Source: Sphingobium estronivorans (lineage in GTDB: Bacteria; Pseudomonadota; Alphaproteobacteria; Sphingomonadales; Sphingomonadaceae). Taken from it: a stretch of 64,000 nucleotides of DNA. Under the pieces are notes generated by a model, which was not told the DNA's origin, searched no databases, and worked only from the letters and a program-made list of their open reading frames with translations. Each line of letters begins with the position of its first letter. Positions within the stretch are counted from its first letter, which is position 1. The stretch covers positions 1 through 64,000 of the forward strand of contig NZ_LFCT01000030.1 of NCBI RefSeq assembly GCF_008692605.1. Direction: 5' to 3'. Both the position numbers and the translations under genes were made by a program. This document shows, piece by piece, positions 8,663-17,299 of this stretch.

Positions 8663-9436
8663 ATGTTGAGTGAAAATTCACCCCAGATGAAGGTCCTGAA
8701 GCTCACCTGGGCGACGCTTGACTGGGACAAGGAAGGGGAAGGGCGGGACATGAGCCGCTTTCTGCCCCTGCCCGCGAAGGAGACGCTCAGCGAGAGCGAG
8801 CGCAAGGATCTCGATTGGGTCGTGGCGCGCGACCAGCGCAAGTTCGATTGCATGCCAATGCTGCGTGATGAATATCCGTTCGAGGTGGCCCCTCTGTTCA
8901 CCGGCCTGTTGCAGACGCCTCGCCTGGCCCGTCTCTGGGCTGAACTGGGCGACTATTACATGACCGCGAGCATTCGCGGCACCATGAACGAAGTCGAACG
9001 CGCCTGGATCGATATGGGACTGCTGCCGCTGCTCGTGAACGGATGGGTACAGGCCGGCAACATCGCGGTGGCGGCCGCGAACGGCATCTCCGCAGAGGAT
9101 ATTCAGGCAATTCGGGATGACCGGCTGGATGCGCTCCCTTCGGACGGGAAGGATCTGGTGGAACTGGTGCGGCTCACGGTCGAAGGCACTTTGACAGCCG
9201 AGCGATTCCGCGAACTGGCAGATGGCCGGGGCACGAAATGGGTTATCGAAGCGATCGGATACACAGTGTTCCGCTATGCTTCCGCCATCATCGATTCCAT
9301 CATGTGGAAGATTCAGAAGATCGAAGTAGGCGACGAACTGATCGACGAGATGTTCACCGCCCTGAAAGAGGGCAAGCTGGGTGCCCAGAACATGATGGAC
9401 AAGGAGGCCTTTGCACGAGGTGCGCTGGAACAATAG
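8663..9436 (+). CDS. AhpD-fold (carboxymuconolactone decarboxylase-like) protein
   Basis: A 257-residue, mainly helical protein. The ATG at 8663 follows GGGAGAGG. The body (MNEVERAWIDMGLLPLL, then NGWVQAGNIAVAAANGIS and KDLVELVRLT) has the helical layout of the AhpD/carboxymuconolactone decarboxylase superfamily. The CxxC-x3-H peroxidase signature is absent and the only cysteine is in FDCMPM, so this is not an alkylhydroperoxidase. Decarboxylase, lyase or unknown function remains possible. It is followed after 102 bases by an SDR. Confidence in the superfamily is moderate. Confidence 0.6.
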   Translation: MLSENSPQMKVLKLTWATLDWDKEGEGRDMSRFLPLPAKETLSESERKDLDWVVARDQRKFDCMPMLRDEYPFEVAPLFTGLLQTPRLARLWAELGDYYMTASIRGTMNEVERAWIDMGLLPLLVNGWVQAGNIAVAAANGISAEDIQAIRDDRLDALPSDGKDLVELVRLTVEGTLTAERFRELADGRGTKWVIEAIGYTVFRYASAIIDSIMWKIQKIEVGDELIDEMFTALKEGKLGAQNMMDKEAFARGALEQ

Positions 9437-9538
9437 TAAAGAGTCCAGCTCATCGGACCTTGGCATTAGGTCGCGCCTTTGTTGAACCCGCTGAATATCA
9501 GTACGGGCGTTTGAATATATCTTGGGAGATGGACGAGC

Positions 9539-10318
9539 ATGAATGGACTGTCCGGCAAGGCGATTATTGTCGCGGGTGCTGCGACCGGCATCGGCCTGGC
9601 GACTGCGCGCAGGCTGGCCGCCGAAGGCGCGAGGGTCGCCGTTGGCGACATCAATGCCAGCGGCGCGGATGAAGCGGCTCAGCAAATTCGGGATGCCGGG
9701 GGCGAAGCGATCGCGATCGCCTACGATCAGGCATGCGAGGCATCGACCGATAATCTTGTCAAACAGGCAGTCGGCCATTTCGGCCACCTTGACGGCCTTC
9801 ATGCCAATGCTGCCGACCTTCGCCAGGAGATATTCGGCCGGGACATCGATATTTTGCACATGGACGTGGCGATCTGGGAACGGACGCTACGGGTCAATCT
9901 GATCGGCTATGCGACATTGATCAGGTCCGCACTTCCCCACCTGCTCAAGAATGGCGGGGGGAGCATCGTCTGCACGACAACCTCGACCAGTTCTCCACCC
10001 ATCGGGCGCGACCAGGCGCCTGTAGCCTATTCTTCATCCAAGGCGGGGGTAAACGCCATGTGCCGGCATGTGGCGTCACGCTGGGGCCAGGAAGGCATTC
10101 GGTGCAATGCCGTTGCCCCCGGTGTGGTTCTGACCGAAAAAGCGAAGGAAGTCATGCCTCAGGAATTTATCGATGAGCTGAAGGCGGGCTTGCGTAGTCC
10201 GCGCCTTGGCGTTCCGATGGATATTGCGGCCACCGTCGCGTTCCTGCTTTCCGATGACGGCGCATGGGTGAACGGTCAGGTGCTGGGCGTCAACGGCGGG
10301 GCCTATCTGACGCCTTAG
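9539..10318 (+). CDS. Short-chain dehydrogenase/reductase
   Basis: A 259-residue classical SDR with GAATGIGLATARRLAAEG at the cofactor site, the NAADL stretch, VNLIGYATLIRSALP, and the active-site YSSSK preceded by CTTTSTSS. GVNGGAYLTP ends it. An insertion of about ten residues around RQEIFGRDIDILHMD, just after the NAAD element, is also present in outline in the SDR at 5721. It is probably co-transcribed with the AhpD-fold gene. It converges on the esterase gene ten bases later. Confidence 0.85.
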   Translation: MNGLSGKAIIVAGAATGIGLATARRLAAEGARVAVGDINASGADEAAQQIRDAGGEAIAIAYDQACEASTDNLVKQAVGHFGHLDGLHANAADLRQEIFGRDIDILHMDVAIWERTLRVNLIGYATLIRSALPHLLKNGGGSIVCTTTSTSSPPIGRDQAPVAYSSSKAGVNAMCRHVASRWGQEGIRCNAVAPGVVLTEKAKEVMPQEFIDELKAGLRSPRLGVPMDIAATVAFLLSDDGAWVNGQVLGVNGGAYLTP

Positions 10319-10328
10319 GTGATGATCG

Positions 10329-11336
10329 TCATCCGCCGGGGTTGAACGCCGCGTCGTCCATCTCCGTCAGCGCGCGCGCGAGGAAGGATTCGCGCGTCAG
10401 CAGGCAGGAGCGGGAAAGCGCGGCATCGGGGGCGACGATTTCAAACCCGTGGAATCCGCCCATCCAAGAATGTATCTCCACCGGTACGCCCGCCTCAGCC
10501 AGGCGGCAGGCATATTGCAGGTCTTCGTCGCGGAATATCTCGCTCGACCCAACTTCGACATAGGCGGGGGGCAGGCCCTTCAGGTCTGTTTCACGGGCTG
10601 CCGCAGCATAGGAATCCACATTGGGTCCGCCGGTGGCATCGCCCAATATCGCGTTCCAACCGATCTGGTTATGGCGTGGTCCCCATCCGGCGGCGGCGTA
10701 GCGACTCGACACCGTGACCGTGCGATCGTCGAGCATGGGATAGATCAACATCTGATAGGCGATCGGCGGCCCGGCTCTGTCACGCGCATAGATTGCCGTC
10801 GACGCGGCGATCCCGCCGCCGCCGCTCTTGCCCATGATGATGACCTTCGCCGGGTCGATGCCGATCCGGGTAGCATTCTGGTGGATCCACTCCAGACCGG
10901 CATAGGCATCCTCCACCTGTGCGGGGTGGCGATGTTTTGGCCCGACCCTGGGCGAAATACTTACCAGCACGATGCCGTGCGTGGCGACCAATGCCGTGTC
11001 AAAGGGCGTGACGCCAGCCGTTGCCCCCTGCCTGATCTTGCCGCCGTTTGCCGTATAATAGAGGCACGGTAACGGCCTGCCGGTCCTGCCGGACGGCTCG
11101 ACGATCAGGACGGGTATCTGTTCTTCGCCGTTGGCCGCCGGGATTTTCAAATGGGTCAGCTTGACGTCCCCGTCCTGGTCGATCACCGCGTCGGGTGTGC
11201 CCGGATCATTTCCGACAATGTTCAATAATTGTTCGGCGCTTATGTCGGGAGAAGCCATCGGGTTTGAGCCGAGCTTTTCCTGCATGATGCGATGAAGCTC
11301 AAGGTTGAGCGGCGGCGGATCGGTTGGGTTGTTCAA
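10329..11336 (-). CDS. Alpha/beta hydrolase, hormone-sensitive-lipase family, altered oxyanion motif
   Basis: 335 residues from a TTG at 11336 that has GGAGG seven bases before it; no ATG in this region has such a site. The nucleophile elbow is GKSGGGG (S171), where the family usually has GDSAGG. The acid is likely in IFRDEDLQYA and the histidine in GGFHGFE. The HGGG oxyanion motif is replaced by ANGGK (residues 96-100), losing the histidine but keeping two glycines. The family hydrolyses short and medium esters. The changed motif could shift specificity or reduce activity. It is downstream of the GntR gene and on the same strand, so it may be its target. Confidence 0.8.
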   Translation of the reverse strand: MNNPTDPPPLNLELHRIMQEKLGSNPMASPDISAEQLLNIVGNDPGTPDAVIDQDGDVKLTHLKIPAANGEEQIPVLIVEPSGRTGRPLPCLYYTANGGKIRQGATAGVTPFDTALVATHGIVLVSISPRVGPKHRHPAQVEDAYAGLEWIHQNATRIGIDPAKVIIMGKSGGGGIAASTAIYARDRAGPPIAYQMLIYPMLDDRTVTVSSRYAAAGWGPRHNQIGWNAILGDATGGPNVDSYAAAARETDLKGLPPAYVEVGSSEIFRDEDLQYACRLAEAGVPVEIHSWMGGFHGFEIVAPDAALSRSCLLTRESFLARALTEMDDAAFNPGG

Positions 11337-11519
11337 CTGCGGCCCTCCTGCGCCAGTTGCCGGCAAGCCTGAGCCTTGGCCGTGTCGCTCTGCCCCAGGG
11401 TGGTGACGAAGCTGTCGCGCAACATCTACCATGGCGACGGAGCCGCACAGCCTATCTTTGGTGAGGGCGCGGAGGGTCGTCGTGCCGTTGACGGGGAAGC
11501 GACGGAACCGGCTCCCGAA

Positions 11520-12221
11520 TCAGCAGCAAAGATCGCTGATATGGTCATCCGCATGGGACGCCAGCAGGTCTACCGCCTGCTCGACATGCCGTTCCATGAG
11601 GGCGCTCGCCTTTTTGGAGTCGCCCGCAGCGAACGCATCCACGATTGCTTCATGACTTTGCCAGACGACATCGCGGGAATTTTTTTCCTTGTAGAAGGAA
11701 TCGTTGAACGATTGCGGCAGGTCCAGTGCCTCCAGAAAGCGGACCAGCGTCATGCTGCCTGAACCGACCCAGATCATGCGATGGAAGCTGCGGTTGAGTT
11801 CCGCGATCATGCGGGCATTTTCCATGCTCACGGGCCTAGCGGTCTGGCTTGCCTTCTTCACCTGCGCGCAGTTGCCCCGCAGGGCGGCGACCAGCTTTTC
11901 ATCCCCTTTCGCGCAGGACAGTTCGGCCGCATAGCCTTCCAGCAGGCTACGCATCCGGTAGCGGTGATGGATTTCCTGCCAGACCTGCGGTTCGACGATG
12001 GCGCCGCGATTGGCCTGGATCTGGACCAGTCCTTCCGTTTCCAGCGCCTTCAGCGCCTCGCGGATGGGCGTACGGCTGATGCCGAAGGTTTCGGCGACCC
12101 GCTCGATATTGATCTTGTCCCCCGGCTTCAGTTCACCTTCCAGGATGGCGGCGCGAAGGCGGTCGCGGGCCTTGTCCGACAGGGGCGGGTTTCTCAACTG
12201 GTTATCGGGTGTTGCTGCCAC
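11520..12221 (-). CDS. GntR-family regulator, FCD (FadR) subfamily
   Basis: 233 residues from a GTG at 12221 with AGGA six bases before it. The winged helix is at residues 15-80 (KARDRLRAAILEGELKPGD, then ISRTPIREALKALETEGLV), followed by an FCD ligand domain in which histidines (LNRSFHRMIWVGSG and SALMERHVEQA) are placed to bind a metal or carboxylate. Such regulators usually repress acid or fatty-acyl catabolism until an acyl ligand binds. A perfect TTGTA-N3-TACAA repeat lies 52 bases upstream of its start. It faces away from the operon at 12598, a typical regulator-target arrangement. Confidence 0.9.
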   Translation of the reverse strand: MAATPDNQLRNPPLSDKARDRLRAAILEGELKPGDKINIERVAETFGISRTPIREALKALETEGLVQIQANRGAIVEPQVWQEIHHRYRMRSLLEGYAAELSCAKGDEKLVAALRGNCAQVKKASQTARPVSMENARMIAELNRSFHRMIWVGSGSMTLVRFLEALDLPQSFNDSFYKEKNSRDVVWQSHEAIVDAFAAGDSKKASALMERHVEQAVDLLASHADDHISDLCC

Positions 12222-12272
12222 TGACGTTCCTAGAAATGACGTATCGCTGATATGGGTCGTTCTTATGCGATA

Positions 12273-12285
12273 TTGTATCTTACAA
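12273..12285. promoter_or_regulatory. Candidate GntR operator (TTGTATCTTACAA)
   Basis: A perfect inverted repeat TTGTA-TCT-TACAA fits the GT...AC spacing rule of FadR-type GntR operators. It lies between the gntR start and the divergent operon, suggesting autoregulation. Confidence 0.5.
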
Positions 12286-12452
12286 GAAGATGGGACAGCG
12301 CCAAACAGAATAGTATCCGGACGATCGCCGTACGACGTTGCTTCGTGCGAAGAAATGCTCTGATTGACCATTCCGATAAAGAGCATCGCCGTGGCGTGTC
12401 AAGCCGTCGAGGTAAATGCGAAGGACGAGCGCGTGGGCAAATTGCCACCCGT

Positions 12453-12468
12453 CCTATCTTACGACAGG
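12453..12468 (-). promoter_or_regulatory. GATAGG variant upstream of gntR
   Basis: On the minus strand this reads CCTG, TCGTAA, GATAGG, AC. It is in the sense orientation for gntR but 231 bases from the start codon, the greatest distance in the set. It matches the CCTG half perfectly but lacks the final TT. Confidence 0.3.
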
Positions 12469-12547
12469 CAATTGCGAACGCGCTCCGGCGCAAGAAGCCT
12501 TATGCCGTTCAGGCTTGACGATTAATCATTACATGCAATATGCAATC

Positions 12548-12578
12548 TTGACATATGTCGGACTGGTCCGGACAGAAT
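12548..12578 (+). promoter_or_regulatory. Candidate promoter with overlapping palindrome
   Basis: A consensus TTGACA at 12548-12553 overlaps the ten-base palindrome GACATATGTC (12550-12559). A weak CAGAAT lies at 12573, a spacer of 19. The palindrome would let a dimeric repressor cover the -35 box of the operon starting at 12598. Confidence 0.35.
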
Positions 12579-12597
12579 TTTAACGGGAGTGGATCAC

Positions 12598-13539
12598 TTG
12601 AAAGCCGTAGGTTTGACCGATTTTGGCGGTCCTGAAGCGCTTGAGATCCTGGATTTGCCGGACCCGGTGGCCGGCCCGGGACAGGTGCTGATCCGCATCC
12701 ATGCGGCAGCCGTCAACCCGACCGACGCGCTGATCCGCAGCGGCACGCACGTCAAGATGTTCGGGCGTACCGCGCCGCCGCCCTATGTGCCGGGGATGGA
12801 TGCTGCAGGCGTGCTGCTGGCGATCGGCGAAGGCGTGGAGACGGACCTGAATGTCGGCGATCCCGTCATCGCCTTCATCGCGCCTAACGGTTCCTATGGC
12901 GCTTATTCGGAGATGCTGGCGGTCCCTGCCAATTCCGTGGTGAAGGCGCCGCGCGGCATGAACCATGTCGAAGCGAGCACCATCCTGATGAATGCCATGA
13001 CCGCCCGGCTGGCAATCGACCTGCTGGGCCTGAAGCCGGGCAATACCGTGCTCATCAGCGGCGCCGCCGGAACATTCGGCGGCTATGCGGTGGAACTGGC
13101 GAAGGAAGACGGGTTGGTGGTGATCGCCGACGCGTCCGAAGCCGATGAGGGCGCCGTCAAGGGCTTTGGCGCCGATGTGGTGCTGCGCCGTGGCGATGAT
13201 CTTGCCGGGCGCGTGCGGGAAAGATTCCCCGATGGCGTCGACGGCGCGATCGACGGCGCGCTGTTCAATGAACGGCTCGCCCCGGCGGTACGCGACGGCG
13301 GCACCGTCATCACGCTGCGGATGCAGACCGGCGAGGCGGATCGCGGTGTCAAGCTGGTCCCCGTCCGGTCGAAGCTGCATTCGGAGGAACGCAACAAGCT
13401 GGATGGGCTTCGTCGCCTGGCGGAGGAAGGCAAGCTGACCATTCGCGTCGCTGGCACCTATCCCAAGGAACGGGCCGGCGAAGCGCACCAGCGGCTGGAG
13501 CAGGGCGGTTTGCGCGGGCGGCTCGTGCTCGAATTCTGA
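12598..13539 (+). CDS. MDR-family oxidoreductase, quinone-reductase-like
   Basis: 313 residues from a TTG at 12598 (product MKAVGLTDFGG), with GGGAG eight bases upstream; an alternative GTG at 12589 has no ribosome site. It is a zinc-free medium-chain dehydrogenase/reductase: N-terminal catalytic fold with AAVNPTDALIRSG and PYVPGMDAAGVL, then an NADP-binding Rossmann fold with SGAAGTFGGYAVELAK. No structural zinc cysteines are present, so enoyl-CoA or quinone reduction is more likely than alcohol oxidation. It is the first gene of a five-gene operon with an acyl-CoA synthetase and a hydratase/aldolase set, where an enone or enoyl reduction step would fit. Confidence 0.85.
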   Translation: MKAVGLTDFGGPEALEILDLPDPVAGPGQVLIRIHAAAVNPTDALIRSGTHVKMFGRTAPPPYVPGMDAAGVLLAIGEGVETDLNVGDPVIAFIAPNGSYGAYSEMLAVPANSVVKAPRGMNHVEASTILMNAMTARLAIDLLGLKPGNTVLISGAAGTFGGYAVELAKEDGLVVIADASEADEGAVKGFGADVVLRRGDDLAGRVRERFPDGVDGAIDGALFNERLAPAVRDGGTVITLRMQTGEADRGVKLVPVRSKLHSEERNKLDGLRRLAEEGKLTIRVAGTYPKERAGEAHQRLEQGGLRGRLVLEF

Positions 13540-13589
13540 TCGGGATTCAATCCCGATGACGCTGTCCAGATCAAGGATGACTGAACGAC

Positions 13590-15695
13590 ATGGCTTATGA
13601 TTTCGATCGCTTGCTGAACCCGGCTTCCATCGCCGTCGTCGGCATTGGCGCGCGACCCTCCGGCCCGGCGCGGCGGATTGTCGCGAACCTTCTGTCGCTG
13701 GGTTACGAAGGGGAACTTTACCCGATCAATCCCAAATATGACACGATTCTGGACCAGAAATGCTATCCCTCGCTGGAGTCGATCGGCGCGCCGGTGGACC
13801 TGGCCATCATTTCGGTCCCGGCGACGGATGTCGCGGGTGTCCTGCGTACAGGGGCTGCGCTGGGCATCAAAAACTATATGATCATCAGTTCGGGCTTTGC
13901 CGAAGTCGGCGGCGAAGGTCATGTGCTGGAAGGCGAGCTGAAGGCGATCGCGCAGGAGCATGAACTGCTCATCATGGGCGCGAACTGCGCGGGCAGCATC
14001 AATTTTCACCATCGCAAGCACCTGTCCTTCACCGCCGTTTTCGAAGGCGATGAATTCAAGGCCGGGCCGGTTGCCTATATCGGGCAGAGCGGGGCCATGG
14101 GGCCGATCTTCTATTCCATGGCGGTCAAGCAAGGGATCGGTTTCAGCCACATCATCAGTTCCGGCAATGAAACGACGCATGGCCTCACTGATTTCGTGGA
14201 ATATCTGGTCGACGATCCGAACACCAAGGTCATCGTCGCCTATGCAGAGCAGCTCAAGAACGGCCGCCGCCTGCTGGAACTGGGCAGGAAGGCGAGGGCT
14301 GCAGGCAAGCATATCGTCGTGTTCAAGTCCGCCCGTGCTTCGGCCGGCGCTCGCGCGGCGATCTCGCACACCGGCTCCATGGCAGGAAACGACGCCATCT
14401 GTTCGTCGCTGTTCCGGCGGACGGGCATCGTCAAGGTCCGCACGCTGGAGGAACTGGTCGCAGTTTGCAAGCTGCTGCTGGCGAAGCGCCCGCTGCCGAC
14501 CGGGCGACGCACGGCGATCCTTGCCATTTCGGGCGGCACGGCGGTGATCGCCGCCGATCTGGTCGAGGAAAGCGGCTTCGCGGTGCCGACACTGCACCCG
14601 GACACCAGGGAGCGGCTGAAGGAATGGCTGCCCGAATTCGCCTCCTTCGACAATCCGATCGACGTGACATCGGGCCTGTTCTACCAGCCCGACAAGTTCG
14701 CCAAAGTGCTGGAGTGCCTGATCGCCGACCCCGGTATCGATCAGGTCGTCGTGTTCGGCGCCTACAAGCATGCGATCGGTCAGGCGCTGGCCGAAGCATC
14801 GGCGAAGGTGCTGGCCGACTGCCGCAAATATGCGGTGGCGGCATGGATTTCCGGCGGGCCGGAGGTCGAGGCCTATTTCACCGATGCAGGCGTGCCCTAT
14901 TTCGACAATTTCGCCCAATGTTTCGAAGCGCTGAACCTGATCCTGCCGCCAGACGATGGTGCGAAGGCGCCGGGCAAGGGCGATGGCGGCCATGCCGCGT
15001 CCCGCGATACGCATCAGGAAGTGCTGACCGAGGATGTCGTCAAGGCGCAGCTCAAATCCTTCGGCGTGTCGGTGCTGGACGAAGTCGTCACATCCTCCGC
15101 GCAGGACGCGGCGGATGCGGCGCGCAAGGTAGGTTTCCCGGTCGCGATCAAGGTCATCTCGCCCGACATCCCGCACCGCGCCAAGGTGGGAGGCATCGCG
15201 CTCGGCCTGCACAGCGGGGAGGCCGTGGCCGACGAGTTCGGCAGGATGCTGGCCCGCGTGAAGGAGCGCGCGCCGGATGCCGCGGTGGATTCCGTCATCG
15301 TGCAGAAGATGGTCGCGCCCGGCCCCGAACTGTTCCTGGGCATGTCGCATGATCCCAGCTTCGGCCGGGTCCTGACCTTCGGCCTGGGCGGCATCCTGAC
15401 CGAGGCGTTGCAGCAGATCAGCTTCGCACCGCTGCCGGTCACGCCGGACGATGCGCGCGCGCTGGTGAAGGAGGTGCCGGCGGTCAAGGCGCTACTGTCC
15501 TTCAACCCCGGCGCGGAAGAAGCGCTGGCGAATGTCATCGTGCGCGTCAGCGACTGGTGCGTCAGCAAGGGCGAGGGCCTCAAGGAACTCGACCTCAACC
15601 CCATCATGCTGGACGAGGGCAAGCCCGTGCTGATCGACGGGCTGGCGGTGGTCCAGCACGCAGAGGCGCCGGCGCTGGCCGCGGCGCATTCGTAG
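13590..15695 (+). CDS. Acyl-CoA synthetase, NDP-forming (ADP-forming)
   Basis: A 701-residue single-chain NDP-forming acyl-CoA ligase. Its CoA-binding domain starts at FDRLLNPASIAVVGIG, followed by two succinyl-CoA synthetase-like folds. The phospho-histidine loop ISHTGSMAGND carries H260. A C-terminal ATP-grasp domain follows, with FPVAIKVISPDIPHRAKVGG near residue 515. The enzyme makes acyl-CoA from acid, CoA and ATP with ADP as product, or runs in reverse to save ATP. Its position 50 bases after the MDR gene and ten before the Ltp2-like gene suggests it activates the acid side chain then cleaved by the operon. Confidence 0.92.
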   Translation: MAYDFDRLLNPASIAVVGIGARPSGPARRIVANLLSLGYEGELYPINPKYDTILDQKCYPSLESIGAPVDLAIISVPATDVAGVLRTGAALGIKNYMIISSGFAEVGGEGHVLEGELKAIAQEHELLIMGANCAGSINFHHRKHLSFTAVFEGDEFKAGPVAYIGQSGAMGPIFYSMAVKQGIGFSHIISSGNETTHGLTDFVEYLVDDPNTKVIVAYAEQLKNGRRLLELGRKARAAGKHIVVFKSARASAGARAAISHTGSMAGNDAICSSLFRRTGIVKVRTLEELVAVCKLLLAKRPLPTGRRTAILAISGGTAVIAADLVEESGFAVPTLHPDTRERLKEWLPEFASFDNPIDVTSGLFYQPDKFAKVLECLIADPGIDQVVVFGAYKHAIGQALAEASAKVLADCRKYAVAAWISGGPEVEAYFTDAGVPYFDNFAQCFEALNLILPPDDGAKAPGKGDGGHAASRDTHQEVLTEDVVKAQLKSFGVSVLDEVVTSSAQDAADAARKVGFPVAIKVISPDIPHRAKVGGIALGLHSGEAVADEFGRMLARVKERAPDAAVDSVIVQKMVAPGPELFLGMSHDPSFGRVLTFGLGGILTEALQQISFAPLPVTPDDARALVKEVPAVKALLSFNPGAEEALANVIVRVSDWCVSKGEGLKELDLNPIMLDEGKPVLIDGLAVVQHAEAPALAAAHS

Positions 15696-15705
15696 GAAGA
15701 CGAAC

Positions 15706-16851
15706 ATGCTCAGGGACAAATGCGCCATCGTCGGCTTGGGTTACACGCCCTTCTCGTCGAAATCCGGCGTAACCACGGAAATGCTGGCGGTCGAGGCGTG
15801 CCAGAATGCGATGGCGGATGCGGGGCTGAAGCCCAGCGACGTGGATGGGCTGCTCACCTATCATATGGGGGATAGCGCGCCGGTGCAGGTGGTCGCCAGT
15901 TCGCTCGGCATCCGCGAACTGCGCTGGTACAATGAAATCGCGCAGGGCGGGCCGGGCAATTGCGCGGTGATCCTGGAAGCGGCGATGGCGGTGATGGCGG
16001 GGCTTGCCGAAACCGTCATCTGCTATCGCGCGATGAACGGCAGGTCGGGGCAGCGCGCTGGCGAAACCGGCGCCGCGGGCAAGGCCGCGGGCGAGATGCA
16101 GTTCCTGATGCCCTATGGCATAATCGGCGTGCCGGTCTGGTATTCCATGTGGGCGCGGCATCACATGGCGACCTATGGCACCACCAGGGAACATTACGGC
16201 CATGTCGCCATCGCCCAGCGGCAATGGGCGATGAACAATGAGCGGAGCTTCAACCGCGATCCGTTGACGATGGACGAATATCTGGCGACGCCGCTGATAG
16301 CCGATCCCCTGTCGCGGCTGGACTGCTGCCGGGAGATTGACGGCGGTTGCGCCATCATTGTCACCAGCGCGGAACGGGCGAGGAATTTGCGCCAGCCGCC
16401 GGTCTATATCCGTGGCGGCGCATACGGCATGGGTCCGGGCGGCGGCCGCAACTATGAAAAATGGGAAGATTACAGCCAGCTTTTCTCCCACTATGTCGGG
16501 CCGCGCGTGTGGCAGTCGGCGGGCCTTGGCCCCGGCGACATGAACTTTGCCCAGATCTATGACGCCTACAGCTTCGTCGTCGTCCATCAGCTTGAGGATT
16601 TCGGCTTCTGCGCGAAGGGCGAAGGCGGCCCGCTGGTAGCGTCCGGCGTCACGGCGCCGGGCGGCAGCCTGCCGCTGAACACGGGCGGGGGCATGCTCAA
16701 CGAAGGTTATCTGAACGGCCTCAACGTCGTGGCCGAGGCAGTGACGCAATTGCGTGGGCAAGCGGGCGTCCGTCAGGTCGCGGACGCGGAGGTCGGGCTG
16801 GTGAGCGGCTTTGGCGGCCCGCAGGGCAGCGCAATGGTTTTGAGGAAGTGA
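15706..16851 (+). CDS. Ltp2-like thiolase-fold aldolase
   Basis: A 381-residue thiolase-superfamily protein of the SCP-x/lipid-transfer branch. The reactive cysteine site of thiolases is replaced by QGGPGNCAVIL, where the asparagine-cysteine lies after the normal position. The conserved QIYDAYSFVVVHQLEDFGFC and NTGGGMLNEGYLNG stretches match Ltp2-type proteins. In steroid degradation, Ltp2 with a DUF35 protein performs a retro-aldol cleavage of a side-chain beta-hydroxyacyl-CoA. Here the DUF35 gene overlaps its stop region and a MaoC hydratase follows, the same three components. It is a paralogue of 803-1972. Role by analogy only. Confidence 0.82.
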   Translation: MLRDKCAIVGLGYTPFSSKSGVTTEMLAVEACQNAMADAGLKPSDVDGLLTYHMGDSAPVQVVASSLGIRELRWYNEIAQGGPGNCAVILEAAMAVMAGLAETVICYRAMNGRSGQRAGETGAAGKAAGEMQFLMPYGIIGVPVWYSMWARHHMATYGTTREHYGHVAIAQRQWAMNNERSFNRDPLTMDEYLATPLIADPLSRLDCCREIDGGCAIIVTSAERARNLRQPPVYIRGGAYGMGPGGGRNYEKWEDYSQLFSHYVGPRVWQSAGLGPGDMNFAQIYDAYSFVVVHQLEDFGFCAKGEGGPLVASGVTAPGGSLPLNTGGGMLNEGYLNGLNVVAEAVTQLRGQAGVRQVADAEVGLVSGFGGPQGSAMVLRK

Positions 16852-16853
16852 AG

Positions 16854-17264
16854 ATGGCGCCTTTCGTCCCCGTTCCCGACATATTGACCCAGCCCTATTG
16901 GGATGGATGCAGGAACCATGTCATCACCGTGCAACAATGCCGGTCCTGCGGTCGCAAGCGGCATCGCCCGGCGGCGGGGTGCCATTGGTGCGGGGGGCAG
17001 GATGTCGACTGGGTCGAACTGTCGGGCCGCGGCTCGCTGTACACCTACACGGTCGTCCACCGCGCCTTTCATCCCAGCCTTGCCGACGAAGTGCCCTATG
17101 TCGTGGGCCTCGTCGCGGCGGAGGAAGACCCGACCGTGCGCTTTCACACCCGCATCCTGGAGTGTGATCCGGCCGATGTGCGCGTCGGCATGCAGCTGGA
17201 GGTGCTGTTCCGGGAGGAAACGGACGGGATCGTGCTTCCCTATTGGCGGCCACGCGCTGCGTAA
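16854..17264 (+). CDS. DUF35 zinc-ribbon/OB-fold partner of Ltp2-like protein
   Basis: A 136-residue DUF35 protein. The ATG at 16854 has AGGAAG before it; a GTG at 16848 overlapping the thiolase stop is the alternative. A zinc ribbon with two CxxC pairs (CRSCGRKRHRPAAGCHWC) precedes an OB fold with SLYTYTVVHRAFHPSLADEVPYVVGLV. In known systems this domain docks to the thiolase-like aldolase and is needed for activity. Adjacency and near overlap with the Ltp2-like gene support a complex. Confidence 0.88.
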   Translation: MAPFVPVPDILTQPYWDGCRNHVITVQQCRSCGRKRHRPAAGCHWCGGQDVDWVELSGRGSLYTYTVVHRAFHPSLADEVPYVVGLVAAEEDPTVRFHTRILECDPADVRVGMQLEVLFREETDGIVLPYWRPRAA

Positions 17265-17299
17265 GGCGACAATAATTTTTTGCAAATAAAGGAGAGTTT

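Larger units (their letters stand above)
12222..12597. other. Divergent control region between gntR and the 12.6-17.7 kb operon
   Basis: About 375 bases hold no convincing gene. They contain the TTGTA-N3-TACAA repeat (12273), a GATAGG variant (12453) and a TTGACA box overlapping a GACATATGTC palindrome (12548-12559), each listed separately. Confidence 0.6.

Noticed and set aside
13458..15350. A 630-codon reverse frame opposite the acyl-CoA synthetase
   Set aside because: The plus-strand protein has complete domains and catalytic histidine; the reverse frame has no recognisable motif.
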